64,000 nucleotides of DNA. Source: Dicaeum eximium (lineage: Eukaryota > Chordata > Aves > Passeriformes > Dicaeidae). The notes under the pieces were generated by a model, which was not told the DNA's origin, did not search any database, and worked only from the letters and a program-made list of their open reading frames with translations. Positions 37,201 to 50,800 of the stretch are shown here, piece by piece; position 1 is the stretch's first letter; each line of letters opens with the position of its first letter. Made by a program: the position numbers and the translations under genes. The DNA is taken from assembly GCA_013396995.1 (NCBI GenBank), contig VWZP01005667.1, positions 702,107-766,106 on the forward strand, written 5' to 3'.

Positions 37201-40200
37201 CCCAACAGGTGCTGAGCAGAGGATGGGCTCTCAGGTGATGGGATGGCCAAGGGAGTGGAGGAGAAGCAAGAAAAGCAGGTCCAGGCACAGCTGGAGAGAT
37301 CACTGCTGCTATCCCACACTTGGCTTGAACATCTGTGAGCAGAAGACGCTGCTTTGCTACAGTGCAACAGCACACTAAGGGTTTATTTGGATCTGTGCCC
37401 CTGATCCCATCCAGCTGGGCTGTGACACTGCTCCTGAGCTCTGGTTTTCCTCTGGGCTATTTGTTTTACAGCTGCTGGAGCTGTCAGCATGGCACAAGTG
37501 GCCCTTGGGCAGGGAGCAGCAGGAAATGGGCATGGAGCAGCGAGGTCTCCTTTGGAAACCCCCCCACCACTGAGGGAAACTCCAGAGGAGCTGAATGTGC
37601 CTCTAAAGATATTTTGGTTCTTGTCTCACAAGTTACAGTGATTAATTGATGTGACTGTATTTATTGCAAATTAAACAATTGCACTCACTGTGCTGTTGTA
37701 AGAATTGTAACGAACGGTGAGATTTTCCTTTCTATCCAGTGTTGCAATGACTTGCAGTCTTGACAGGACGTGTAAGAAAGAAGGAAAATTAGAGCTAGAA
37801 CAGATATAATTATCTGAGCTAGGGAAAGGTTGCTTGAATATCATTTAAGTAATTTTTTAAATGCAAGGAGCCAGCTTTCCATATACTATACTTAAAACAA
37901 GCCTGTTAATAAAATGGGATGTTTGCTAAGAAGCAAACCTAGCAAATGTTGTGCTCATCCCAATGTCAGCATCTCTTCTCTCATGGAAATACAAAATTAT
38001 TCTGGGGAGATTTGTCATTCCATAAATCCATGTGCTATATTGACTTTTTCACTCATTGACGGAGACTAAAATTATGTTTGAAGCCAGAGGATAAATTTCT
38101 AGGCCCAGTGCTGTTCTCTGCTCGCAGTTTAAGCATCTGTAGTTGCATCTGGAATTTTTGCATTGAGTGATATGGACAGTTAACAGAGCAATGGTACAAT
38201 TAATTGAATTGTTTTAGCAAGTTCATATAAAGGGTTCCTTCCAGCCTTTTAACTCCAAGAGAGCTATGATCTCTTCACACATTTCTGAGCTACATGTTCT
38301 TCACAGTAATTTATCTAAATGAAACCACTGTCTAATAAAATATTCATAACAGTAAACATTTTCTATTTACTGATGTTCTGTATGCCAGCACAGCATCAGG
38401 ACTGCATCCTCTCCCTCAATTTCCTTCATGCAGCTCATAGATCAGCCCTCACCTGTTATTTAAACATGCAATAAAGCAACAGTTGAATGAACACCACACT
38501 GGAAAGTAAGCCCACAACACAGACCTCACACGAATACCTTCTAAACATGGAAATAGAAATATTTTCAAATAATCTGTCTCGTAACAAAGTGCACAAACAT
38601 GTGCCAGTAACAGGTGGTTTTCCCCAGTTCTGATTAAATTGAGAAAGATCTATTATCACAAGAAATAGCTGCCAAAGCCTACAGATCATTTGAGGAATCT
38701 AAAATTCGGAGCTGAAAATGATGTGGCATTATTCAATTACAGCTGACTGCTGAGCAGAAGCCTGAATCTGCTTGAACTCAGAGCTCCTAATACCAGCTCA
38801 AGTTTAAACTCTGCCTTGATCCTAGGACTGGCTCTAGGGCTAATGAGAGGACACAAAACCATAAAGAGGATTTTTTTAGGTATTTGGTTTTATTTCAGCA
38901 TAACTCAGTGGCAATTCAGATGTCTGTGCTATGCTGACAGCTGCCTGGGAGTCTACATGGGATTAATCCTCTTTCTCAGCTCGGGCTCCCTCCTGACAAT
39001 GCAGCTGGACAAATTGGCCTCCAATCGTGATCAAATACCTAATATCAGTAAGAGATAAAATATTCTTTGGATATAAAGGGTTCCTTATTCAGAGAACACA
39101 GATCTGTCATCTTTAACTAGCCAACATTTTTACTAAATCTTCCAGGAAGATGACAAATTTGATAAGAATTTGCATACTCACTGAAAACCATGTTCTGCAA
39201 ACCATCAGTATTGGCTTTGAGCACACAGATGCAGATGTTTGGTCTGCTATATTTGGCATGTCCACTCAGTATTTTTTCCCCTATGTCTTGGGATAGAGAG
39301 CATGATGTGAGATCTGCTGTTTGAAAAGTGTCAGTGACTTTGCCTCCATCTTGCTGCAGGCTGCTTGATGTGCCCAGGATGTGATCCTTGTTCTGGCCCC
39401 TGTTCAGTGCAGCCCTGCACCTGCCCCAGTCCTGTGCCAAAGCAGAGTGTAACCCACACTCAGGAGCTTTGGGGAATGTAGGGCTATTGAAGGAATATTG
39501 AATATTCTTATTGAGCTTTGGGGAATTTAGGGATACTGAAGGAGCTCAGTGAATCAGCTTTCCCAGTAGGGACAGTGGGTTGATGCTCTGGCTGCACTTC
39601 CTGCCAGCGTCAGGCACAGTTTGTTGTCTGATGAGGTCAAAAGCCAGTACAAGCAGTTGGTGAGACTGATACTGGCAAGAAACCACTTCAGCCAAAGGAA
39701 AGAAGCCATATTTTGGTCATGTGTAGAGATAATAATTTTAATTCTTGATATTCCTCAGGATTTGCCAAGCACATTCCACGTTTAGCTCCCTCCAAGGCGA
39801 TGGGCATCTCTGATCCTACGTGATTGCACAGGTAGGAATGCCAGTATGAGAGAGCTCCACAGCAGCCACTGCCAAAAGCAATTATATGGGGCTTGCTGAG
39901 AAGCCTAGAAATTGTGGTCCTCATCCTTAGTGCCATCTGCTGTCCTGCTGTCCCTGCATACCTTCAGTGCACACCTCCCTGTGCCCCCGTGCCCAGACCT
40001 CTCCTCAAGAGCAGACACTTTTCATGACAGCAGAAACGTCAGGCTGGAGTTCAGCACACTGGAAACAGCACCTTCAGGCGCTCTCTCGAGGGAGTAATCT
40101 GCTAATGAGCACTGTTCCATGTGCAGCAATCCCAAGGAAGTGTGTGAGCATGTGAGCAAGTGTCACTTCTCCAGCAGTTTGTTTATCACTGTGCACCAGC

Positions 40201-42232
40201 TCAGCGTAGAAATCTGAGCACGTGCAACCTGCCCCAATTAAAAGGCAGCACAATGAAGGATCATGGTCATTCCCTGAAACAGGAGTGGAGGACAATTCAT
40301 CCTGTATGCAAACAAGAAACTGACATTTAATTAAAGAGCCCTAACAGCAATCTAGAAAATGCATGTATTGCTCATCAGTTCTATACTCTATAGGAATAAC
40401 CTGCTAAACCAAGCATGTATGTAAAATATGCTCCATTTGCACCCAGAAATGCAGAGTTATCCACTAGGATTCTGGATGTGTGGTGTGACCCAGACAAAAA
40501 CTTCGTGGATTTTGCTGATAATTGTCTTTTAACTGAAGAATAAGATGTAGAAATGAGAGGAAGCAAACAAGTGCCACTAAAATAGACCAAGTTATTTAAC
40601 TACTTGATCTCTTCCCAAATCTTGAACAATACTTGAAAAATATCATTTCAGTAGCCTTTATCTTCCAGCACAATGTTTCAAAGTCTGAAGTTAACATCAG
40701 TTACCTAGCAGTCCTTCTCCACTTCTTCCCCGTTTTCCCATAATTCTTAGATGCTTCCTCATTTTGCCACACCATGGAAACCCTGAAGGCTTCTTCCACA
40801 GGCCTGGAAAACAATTTTCCACAAGAAGACTAGGTCTGAAAGCTTTATTGGCTGATAAGCCTGCCAGGGAGCTCATTTCTCTCTGACAGCCCAGACACCC
40901 CCAGGACATGGGGGATGAGCAGAGAGCCCCTGCTGCAACCCCCACCTCTGTGGTAGCAAAAAAGTACCAACACTAAAGGCTCCTGTTTAGTCCAACACCT
41001 TGGTGGGCAGAATCATGGTCTGGGGGTGTCTCTGCACCCAGCCCTGGAGGGAAGGAGGCCTGCAGCCCCCACCCTGCCATGCTGCAGCTCTCCCCTGTGC
41101 CCCTGCCAAGGGCTGCAGGGTAAATCATCCCCAGCCCAGTGCTGCAGAGAGAGGGCTCAGCTGCTGGCCCTCCTGTAGGATTTTCCATTCAGACCAGCTG
41201 GGAATCGACCTCCCAGCCTGGATATGATGCTCAGGTCATCCTGTCACAAGCACCCAAGTATCCAAAGCAGCCCTGGGCAAGCAGGGGTCTGGGAAGGCTG
41301 GCTCTGAATGAAGCTGCAGGGTCTATCTTGACTAGAACAGGGCTCTTGCAACCTTGCTGACCCCATGCCCTCCCAGAAGAGCTGTTGCACCCCAACCAGC
41401 CTAATGAATCTTGACTTTAAATCATCCCTTCACTCCAAGCAACAGATGTGTCATTTAATGTCACAATCCAACTCGTAAAACCACATAATGTGATGTTAAG
41501 GATTTCCATTACTGCAAGCATTTTGTGCACAACTTGTTATTAGTTAAAACTGCTCACTTCTGAGTCCACTATAAAAGACTTGAAGTTGGAATGTGATTTA
41601 ACCTGAGGTTATGGTGTTTTCCTACTGCAGTGTTTACAGCCTATAAAACAGCACTTATCAAATCATTGGATGATGACACATAAGAGTCAACTCAGCACAG
41701 CTTTTCTTACAGATCCAAAGGTTTAGAAACACTTCAGGCTAAGCTAACACATGTACCTCCATCCTTATATCCTGAAATTCAGGCGACATTCGTCAGCCAA
41801 AAAGAAAACAAACAGGCAGCACTGCCTGACTTTCTGTCTCTCTCTGACAAATGATGCAAATACAGTTTTGAATCCTGAGAAGGTCTGTGTTGAAAACTGC
41901 AGTTCAGGACAAGTGATCCCATTTCCCATAACAACGGTTTGGCATGTGGACCCTGTTCCTGGTGGGTAACATCAGAGAAAGTGAAACTTAACATGTGACC
42001 ACCCTCTGTACTCCTTTGAGTTTTGTAGAAATTGTAGGCCTATTGTAAGTTCCATTAACATGAAGTAGAAGTTTAATTTAACATGGATAAATGAAGCGTG
42101 GGTGTACTGATATATTAGAAAGAATACTATTACCCAGAAAATTATAGTGGTCTCATGAGGTGGTAAAGGAAACTAAAGAAATTATATTTAGTGAAGTTAC
42201 ACCATTGGAGGTTTTGATAGGCTTGTTTTTGC
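31222..42232 (-). other. HTR2C: HTR2C intron between coding exons 1 and 2, first part
   Basis: The 3' part of a 26.6-kb intron running to 57836. It has no recognisable exon. It contains a lone N at 33630, A/C-rich simple sequence at about 35360-35420, and TA/CA sequence near 35792-35832. Open frames here look like chance. Confidence 0.75.
33630..33630. other. Single N in HTR2C intron
   Basis: A lone ambiguous base. Unlike the N at 14011, its flanks are not duplicated as far as I can see. Confidence 0.8.
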
Positions 42233-42309
42233 TTTGTAATCAAGTGCAACATTATTTTATTATCATGGTTATACTATTATTACTGTGTAATCTTGCACTT
42301 GATTACAAA
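42233..42309. repeat. Inverted repeat with 17-bp perfect arms
   Basis: tttgtaatcaagtgcaa at 42233-42249 is exactly reverse-complementary to 42293-42309, with a 43-base AT-rich loop. A second, looser pairing involves acattattttattat in the loop and ataataaaataatgt just downstream, about 42330-42345. The element lies directly beside a CR1 fragment. Confidence 0.85.
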
Positions 42310-42384
42310 TCAAACCAGTGATAACTACAATAATAAAATAATGTGTGAACATAATGATCTAGCAAAACATAATAAAATAGGTGC

Positions 42385-42836
42385 TGTTCATCAGGCACAA
42401 CATCACCAGCCAGTCAAGGGAGGGGATTGTCCCACTCTGCTCTCACTGGGGTGGCCTCACCTTGAGGGCTGGGGACAGTTTTGGGTGCCACAAGAAGAGG
42501 AGACTGAGGACAGAGCTCACTGAGGTCTGCAGCTTCCTCATGACGGGAGGAAGAGGAGCAGACACTGATCTCTGCTCTGGTGACCAGTGACAGGACCCAA
42601 GGAAATGGCCTGGGGCCAACTCAGGGCAGGCTTAGGTTGGATATTAGGAAAAAATTCTTCACCCAGAGTGTGGCTGGGCACTGGAAGGGGCTGCCCAGCG
42701 AAGTAAACTTGAACTCAAGGAGTGTTTGGACAATGCTCTCAGGTGCGTGGTGGGAGTTTTGGGGTTTCCCATGCAAGGCCAGGAGTTGGACTCAATCATC
42801 CTTGAGGGTTCTTTCCATCTCATAGCATATTCTATA
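42385..42836 (+). mobile_element. CR1 LINE 3'-end fragment
   Basis: About 450 bases follow the CR1 3' region: a stretch like gaggggattgtcccactctg, then ggttggatattaggaaaaaattcttca, actggaaggggctgcccag, gttggactcaatcatcc and ttctttccatctcatagcatattctataattct. It is 5'-truncated and decayed, on the plus strand, opposite to the host gene HTR2C. Confidence 0.88.
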
Positions 42837-45039
42837 ATTCTAAAATTGTAATTGTTGTCTAAAATTTCACAAACACGAATAATATTAGTGCTGTACTATA
42901 ATTAGCTACTCGCAAGGTACAAGAGGTACCTATCCCAATATGGACTAGAAAATCTTGGAAAAATCATGGAAAGTAGATAAAGTAAGGTGTAAAAGGTATA
43001 TTTCAAGGATTTAATCTTGAAAATTGTTTTCCCTGTATTCATGCTTGTCAACATCAACTTGCTGTGTTCTATCAATCAATTAATCTTGTTCTGCTGCTGT
43101 GCATCTTGGATGGACACAGCCAGCTAGACTGGAACAAGAAAGTAGAGTCACTGCTCTTGGCTTCTCCTGTGTTAAAATGCAATCTCCCTCACTTTCTGTT
43201 AATTTCAAATTGCCTGATCAGAAGAAATCAACAAAAGTCCAACCGGCAAATTCGAAATTTTACCCAACAAATCCAAAATTTAAACAGTGGAGTGAGAAGT
43301 AATTCCCACTGAGAAGAAATGCACAGACAGAAGGGCAGAGCTCTGCTGCCTCCCAGAGCCAGCCATCAATATTCATGGGTGTCAGACGTGCATTTACAGC
43401 CTCCTGCATCCCAGTGGGTGCCAGGTAGGTAAAAAGCCTGTCATGCAATTTCCATATCTCAGCAACACCGAGACCTTTCCGTGCAGCTGCTGCCTCTGAT
43501 TGAGGATGGAAATAGACGTTTATAAAAACAAGCAAAACACCCGAATCTTACAAAAAATAAACACGTTGCAAAACAAATTATACATCAGAAGATGGAGAGG
43601 TGTTGGTCTGAATAACAACTGGTCTGTCCTGATAACTCCAGCGCTGCTGGAGAGCTGAGGCTCCCACCAATATGTCAACAGGAGTGGAAATCAAACCACC
43701 CAAAATAGCAACCATGAATCAACAGAGCCTTATCAACCATCCTGCCTTGCCCATCAAATCTCACACCTAAGAGCTGATAGAGGAACACTTCATGTTTGTG
43801 TATTACTGATTGAACTTCCCAGTCCTGAACCTTTTTTCATCTAGGAAGCCAGACAGCATCTTGGGTGAGAGATGCACTTACTGAACCCACTGCTGTCACT
43901 GTGCTTATCACACTGCCTGCAGGAACTGTAAACTTTTCCAACAAGAAAACTTGCTACAACCAGAAAACATGGAGACTGGAAAAATGGAATATATCTTTGA
44001 AACTAATGCATGAAACCCAAATTTTGACGTAGCACGTATTTTTAATCACAGCCTGGGCTCCATGACAAGTTCATGCATAAATTCCCCTCATGCCATTAGC
44101 ATCTTTAATGACAATTTGGGCAGAATAGCCAGGCAGATCCATTCAGTTCCTCTTGTAAATTTTCCATTCAGGAAAAGATTGTATTTTGTCAATGAGGCAG
44201 TGTGCAAAACAGTGCAAGGCAGAGCAATTGGCACCTGGCCCGTCTTCCATCTATGTAATTTTCATTTCATTTCCATGCAAGCAGATGAATCACATAGAGC
44301 CTGTTTCCCAGCATGTGCTGATAAAACACAAAGTTGGAATTTACTGCTACTCTTACTGTTAGGTCTCAGGGAAGCAAACTAACTTATGAGGGTATTTTAA
44401 TGAATAATAGACAACTCTAGAACCAGAATTTCAAGGAATATGTCATGTGAATTGCATAGAGACAGTAAAATCATAATTTGCTGAGTAGAATTTAATGATA
44501 TCAATTCAACTGATGGATGGGAAAGGAAGTAGAAGGAAAAAGTTGAGTTAATTCTGAGTTAATTGACCCAATCCTGGAAACATCCATAATTTAAACTAAT
44601 CTATTATACTGGGATATTTGTCTTACAACAGATTCGAGGGAGTGGTAGAGGTTTCACCTCACTTCTCTGTATTTCTTTGCATGTTGTGTAAAGCAGCTGT
44701 CTGTAGGTGTATTGGCCTGCCTAATGGCAGTGATTTTCCCCATATTTTTGAGCACAAAGGCTGAGCTGGCCCATCACATCCATCTCTTCTAAAAATGCAG
44801 CAGATTATTGATCAGGTCTTGGCATTTCACCAGCTTTCAGGCTGAGCCCTTAAGGCAAGAAATTACGATATTATTGTATTGATCACATGAAGTTACCATA
44901 GACTGAAAAGAAATCTTACCTCTTTTCACACAGTGCTTCCCATAATGTAATACAGTAAAAGCACCAAATGTGTTAGGATGTACACAAATAGACCAAACAG
45001 CAAAATGCAGATGAGGATCCATCTACATCCAACAACAAA
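42837..45039 (-). other. HTR2C: HTR2C intron segment between two CR1 fragments
   Basis: Non-coding AT-rich sequence with no feature recognised. Confidence 0.6.
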
Positions 45040-45302
45040 TTTCCTGAGTCTTGGAACAGCCTCAAGTTGTGCCATGGGAGGTTTAGATTTGATATTACAA
45101 AAAAATTTCTTCACTGAAAGTGTGGTTAAGCATTGCAAAAGGGTGCCCAGGGAAGTGATGGAATCACTGTCCCTGTCAGAGTTGAGAAGATAGGAGGATG
45201 TGCTGCTCAGGGACATGGTTTGGTGGTGCCCCTGGTAGTGCCAGGTTTGTGGTTTGATTTGATGATCCCAGAGGTCTTTCCAGCCTGAATGATTCTGTGA
45301 AC
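45040..45302 (+). mobile_element. CR1 LINE 3'-end fragment
   Basis: The segment contains gtttagatttgatattacaaaaaaatttcttcactgaaagtgtggttaagcattgcaaaagggtgcccag, then atggaatcactgtccctg and the end gatgatcccagaggtctttccagcctgaatgattctgtga, the CR1 signature. It is plus strand, truncated at the 5' end and degenerate. Confidence 0.85.
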
Positions 45303-47331
45303 ACAGAACACGGACTGAGCAAGGATGGAGGAGCTTTTCAGTGTTAAGTCCAGGCAGAGAACAGAAACACAGCTGACCAGCCTTGGAGTTCTGGGGTTTC
45401 CCTCCAGTTCCTGCTATCTGCAGGTGCAGCCAGGGAAATGAAATAATTTTTTAATTTTTACAGCAGACTGCAATAGGACCATGCCTGGAAATTGTGGCTG
45501 TTCCTTGCAAGTGTGGAGAAACACATTCCACTGACTACTTCCTCAGCCCCATTTCACTCTGCTGAGGTTAGCAAGAGAGAGCAAGTTCTCAACATGAGAT
45601 AATATGTCCCTGATATTTGGTGCATGGAAGTGCTGCTAGATTTAGCTGCAGCCACCTTCTAGGAAGGAAAACAAGGAGCTTGTGGGTAAGAGAAAACAGA
45701 AGTAAAAGCAGTAACTGGTATGGGGTTCAGGATGGGCAGAGTGGCTGAAGCCACTGAGATGAACTCTGTTACAGCTCACCTGTAATCACAGCTGTGTCTT
45801 AAAATCTGGGTCACAAACATGATGCTTCTAAGTGGAGAATATTTTATTTCTCACTTAACCGATTAAGTAAAGATTAAGAGGTGTTGCTGCTTTTTCTGTC
45901 AGGTGCAGGCAGCTCCTTGCTCACTGGGCTGCTGGGACACCAGGCTCTTGGTGAGGCTGGGGAGGCAGTGAGCACTTTAACTGGATTTTTCTCCAGATGA
46001 GGAACAGACAGGTAAATCTGTATGTACAACAACACAGATTAAAATTGACTCAGTCTTGGTAAAATGTTTGCAATTCTAGTTAAATCTGTTCTCTTGATTT
46101 TAAAATTTTAAAAATGGGGATGAAACACACCCAAGGAGGACTCTGGGTGTGTCTCACATGGCTCCAGTGCCTGGAGCTGGTGCTTCCTCTCAGATGAGGC
46201 TAAATCTGTCTGTGGGAAACACATAACCTGTCTTCATTTTATCTGCTAACTCCATGATCTGCCTGGTGCCTTTATGAAGCACCAAATTTACTGCTGGAGC
46301 AGTTTATCATCATAGAGTCTTTCTTTTTATACATAACAATCCCGGTTTTCTCATTATCTTGTATCAATTTCTGGTTTGCTACAAAGCATGTGAGTTTATA
46401 TTTCTTTTCAACTAAACTCATAAAAGTTAATTACAATGAGGCAATGCACTTACAAAACTACTACTGGATCTAACAGGCTATTGTAATAAAAAGTAAATAA
46501 AGATTCATGCATTTTAAAGCACATTTAGCTTCACTGATCTAGAAGCAAATTGGGCATGAGAAGATTGCACTGATGGCATTAAAACTGCTGCTGTATTTAA
46601 ATTGACATCAGTAAAACAGAGATCTATAAAACAGAAATGTAACTATACACACTACAGATATTGGGGGCTTTACACTCCTGTGAGTTTTAAAACCTGTTAT
46701 ATCTTTCAAAATTTTTGAGCAAAAGGATGAAATAAAAACTATAATTGGATCTAAAACTTTATTTGCATTAAATAAAAACATTTAAATGAGTGCAATTCAA
46801 AATTATTCTAATGAGTCATTCTTGCACATAAAAGATTTATTTTGGTTGGGCAATTCTCAATTTCACCAGGCAAACAAGACAGACCCATCCAATTTGATGT
46901 CTAACATATGAAAAATAACTCCCTGATTGGATGCAACCCACGAGCTGTGGGTAAACTGGAAAAATATAAGGCCATATGTTCAACTAGTATAATAGGATTT
47001 ACTCCACTGAAATCATCTGAAATGTTTTAACATTTCCCTTCACCTCTCAGGAGCAGGGCAAAAGTGGGTTCTGCCAGTTTCTTCTCCACATTTGTAGAGG
47101 CAGCATCCAAGGAAGCCTCCTGAGATGCCTGGGTGAGAGCTCATGTGGCTTGTGCTCACCTAGAGCTGCTTCCACGGTGGGTTTTGGGGTGACACCATGC
47201 TGGGATCCAGGGCACAGAGAATGTCTCTCTGCCTGTTTTAAGAGACTCTGACCCTCAGCAGAACACTGCTTTTAACCTTCATCCCTGGGAAAAATTGCCA
47301 AAACTTTGGGATGAGTCAGAGCACACAGGTA
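45303..47331 (-). other. HTR2C: HTR2C intron segment
   Basis: Non-coding sequence with no exon, RNA gene or clear repeat recognised. Confidence 0.6.
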
Positions 47332-47853
47332 TGTAGTTGTTGTAGTAGTAGTTTATCACAGAGTGTATCACAGGGTGAAGAATTTAGGGTTTTAGGATTT
47401 TAATATGAGAGTGAATAGGACACAAGATGGAGGATTTTGGGTGTTGTCCCTTCTTCCTTCTTGTCCCTTTTCAGCTCCATTTTCTGTAGCACTGGTGGCA
47501 GAAAGTTAGTGGTTAGTGTGAGTAGTAGTGTGGAAGTTACATGAATAGATCAGTAGGAGTTATTGGTAGAAAAGTAGAAACAAAGTAGGTGTTAGAAGTT
47601 AATTGGGTTAAACAGCTTTAAAAGGCCTTGGTTTTGGGTGTTTGGGGTCCATTTTTTGCCTTGCTTCTCACCTGCTGAGTCTGGTGTGCAGAGGGTGCTG
47701 AACTTAAGATAAGAATAAACAAAACCCTGAAGACCAAGAGAAAGAGTGTCCTGCTCGTTCTTCACCCTTGGAAAAGAGCTCAGCAGTGGGAACCCCCTCC
47801 AAAGGGCCCAGGGGGTTGGGTTCCCACACTTGTTGGTACCAAAAAACCCGACA
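47332..47853 (+). mobile_element. Probable solo LTR of an endogenous retrovirus
   Basis: The stretch has the layout and wording of passerine ERVL-type LTRs as I recall them: gaataggacacaagatggaggattttgggtgttgtcccttcttcc, then AATAAA at 47714-47719 within aataaacaaaaccctgaagacc, followed by gtcctgctcgttcttc and an end near aaaaacccgaca. It could begin TG at 47332 and end CA at 47853, but I found no convincing target-site duplication and no internal retroviral genes. It lies on the plus strand in the HTR2C intron. Boundaries are approximate. Confidence 0.55.
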
Positions 47854-50800
47854 ATACCACACCTCCATCTGAGCTGTGGAGCTGGGAGTGCTGGAAAAAT
47901 CTTGTCCCCACGCACCAAGAGCACATGGAGGCTTTGTTACCTCACCTGCTCTGCTGCTCTCATTGCCACTTCACTTCTGGCTTTGTTTCACCCCAGCCTT
48001 ACACATGATGGGCCCAGCTCACCCCGTGGTGACTCCTTGAGCCCTGGCAGAGCTGTAAGAGAGGAAATCCTGGAACAGGTTTCACTGGATCAATCTGAAA
48101 AGGGAAAGCAGCCCAGTTGATCAGCTTCTGAAGGAAAGTTTCAAAGCGCATTTGCCTCTTACAAAGCAGAGGCTCTGTTTTTTCACACTGCAGTGTTAGG
48201 ATTTTCTATTTAAAAACTGCTTCTTGCAAGGAAGTTCAGGGGTTTGATTTCATAATAAGTTGCTCAGAGGTTTGTCCTGGCTTTCTGTAGCTACACACTG
48301 AAACACACGTGGTTTTGTCCTCAACATCCCAAAAGAAGGCAGCTGGAAGGAAAGAGGCTCTGGAAAATGGAAGATATGACTCCAGCAGCTCAGTGTCTTC
48401 ATGATATTGGTATCAAACAACAGGACACAAGAAGCCAGAAAGTTCTTTTCAATCCTGCATCCCTGTGGGATCAGGAAACTCCTCTTGTGATCTTTGTGAT
48501 TTCACTTTCTTATTAGAATTATGTAGCTCAGCACAATATTTTTCTAAGGTGAGTTTGCTTCCTTTATGTTTTAAATATTTTTGGTTTTTAATCAAAACCA
48601 GTGAAATGAACAAAAATCCCTCAACAGTCTCAGCCAACCCAGAAGAAAGGAGTTCACTCCTTCTGCAGCAGGAAAAGCAAAACACAAGTTCCTTAGGGTG
48701 AACCAGCCTCACCAAGCCAATATAAAGAAGTTTTTCATGCCAAACTCCATTAAGGAAATGCATGCCCACAGAAACACAGTTTAGAATCAGGCCCTGCACA
48801 GATCAGGAGCACATTTCAGCACTGAGCTGAATGTTCCACACAGTGCAGCTCTGGTCACCTCACCTGGACAAATGCCAGCTCATTTCTCTTACCTCATGTT
48901 CCACAAAGCTCTAACAGGAGGCTGCCTTGTGCTTGGCATGATGGTGCTGAAACCTGATGAACAGCAATGGCATGGAAGGAGCTGCACTGCAGTGCCAGAA
49001 GAGATGTCCTCAGACTCAGAGGAGAGCACCAAAACATCTCAGATCCTTCCAGCTGAAGGATCCTGCTGCAGTCATGCCAAGATCTGCAGTCATGACCAGC
49101 AGGAAGAGAGTAAAGAGGTTGGAGGAGACAGAAAATGGCTCTGGCAGAAGTCCTGGCCTCTCTGCATGTCCTGTCCATATTTCCACTGACTTTAGCATAG
49201 TCAGAATCTCCCCTCATGGATTTTTTAGGAAACCATTCCCCAGGTCTCTTATGCTTACAGTTATTCACCTGTAGCCTGCTGCCACAGAGCAAAACTGAGG
49301 AGCAATCCATTTAGAAAATAAAATCTAAGGTGCTCTGTAGCATTCCTGGTTTTCATTTTTCCATATTTAGGGGGAAAAAAGAAGAAAGTACTGGACACAT
49401 CCCATTAAATCTCAAAAATAAAGTCTCATGCTTCCATGTAGGTTAGAATAACTGGTTTTGTTCAGGGCTTTCTGCAAGAACCTCTGGCTGCCAAAAAACC
49501 TGTCAGACCCCTGGGGCAAACAATGAGTCTCTGCAGTATCCCTTGGCCAGCTATGAAAACCTGGGCTACAAGCAGCTTTTCCTGGAAAAGGGCAGGACCA
49601 GCTCAGTCTGGCAGTGCTGCCAAGCTGTGGCTCACACACCCCTGACCTGCCCGTGCCAGGCTGGGTCACTGCCTGGTGAGCACCCTGCTCTGGAGGGCAC
49701 CCCAGGGCCTTTGGGATCCTCTGCACCTCTCTGCAGGAGTGCCATTCATCTAAATCTAACACGATCTGACCCAAAGGGTGTGCAATCTGTAAACTCTATT
49801 GCAGCCAACAGAGAGCAGCCATGCAATCTTCCCCATGACCAGCCCCCACGATGGAAGCTACCAGAAGCAGAGGCTGCTGGAAATGTTTGTGCTCTGCTCA
49901 TCTGAGCTCCATGGGCAGCAGCCTCAGTCCTGGCAGATCACAGGCTAAAAGCCCCATTAACCCACAGCAGGCAAAGGAGCTGGTTGCTCCACAGCAAGGG
50001 GTTTGGAGGAGCAAAAAAAAGCCTGTTTACAAATGTGGAATGTTTATTGTTCTCTCATGTTTTCTCCTAATGCTGGCAGATTGACAAGATCCTCTTGTCA
50101 ACAGGAACAAGCACAGAGAGGACAGTAAAGAATACCTCTGCCTGTTCCAAGAAGCCAGCCAAAGTCAGAGCTGGATGATATACAGGTGGCACAGGGTGAA
50201 GAAATAGCAAGAAAGAGGCAGGTGGTAAAAAAATTAAATAGGCAACTGCTCTGCCTTTTTATCTGACAGCAGAATTTGGTCTTCAGAGTCCTATAAACTA
50301 ATGCTCCAAAATATGGATAATAGCTGAGCTCAAATGAGTCACAAGGACCTGGCACAAAACTGCCAGGCCCTACCACAGCAGTGAGCAAGGTGCCATTGAA
50401 ACTCTCTCTGAAGCTGGCATTGATTTATTCCAGTGAAAATTATCTTTGCACCACAAACCCTCTGCTGCATCACCCAGAGCTCAGCAGCAGAGGAAGCAAG
50501 ATCAGAGACCTAAGGCAAGAGGTCCTCTGCTTTCCTCCTGGAAATAAGAAAAGGCTTGGTGCATGCAAATGACCCTGAGCAGTGGGCAAGAAGTTGTGGG
50601 GAGCAGCTCCTGTGTGAGAAGGGGCACCCTGGGAGCTCAGCAGAGCTGCTGGCATCACTGCCAGGTGCACACACTGAGCCTTTCCTTGGAGGAAGCAGCT
50701 CCTCTTCCCCCAGGCTCCAGAGAGCTGCCCTGCTCATGGCACACACCAGCAAACTGCAGGCTGGATCTCACAGCTTCATGGCCCTGGAGTGCCTTCTGCT

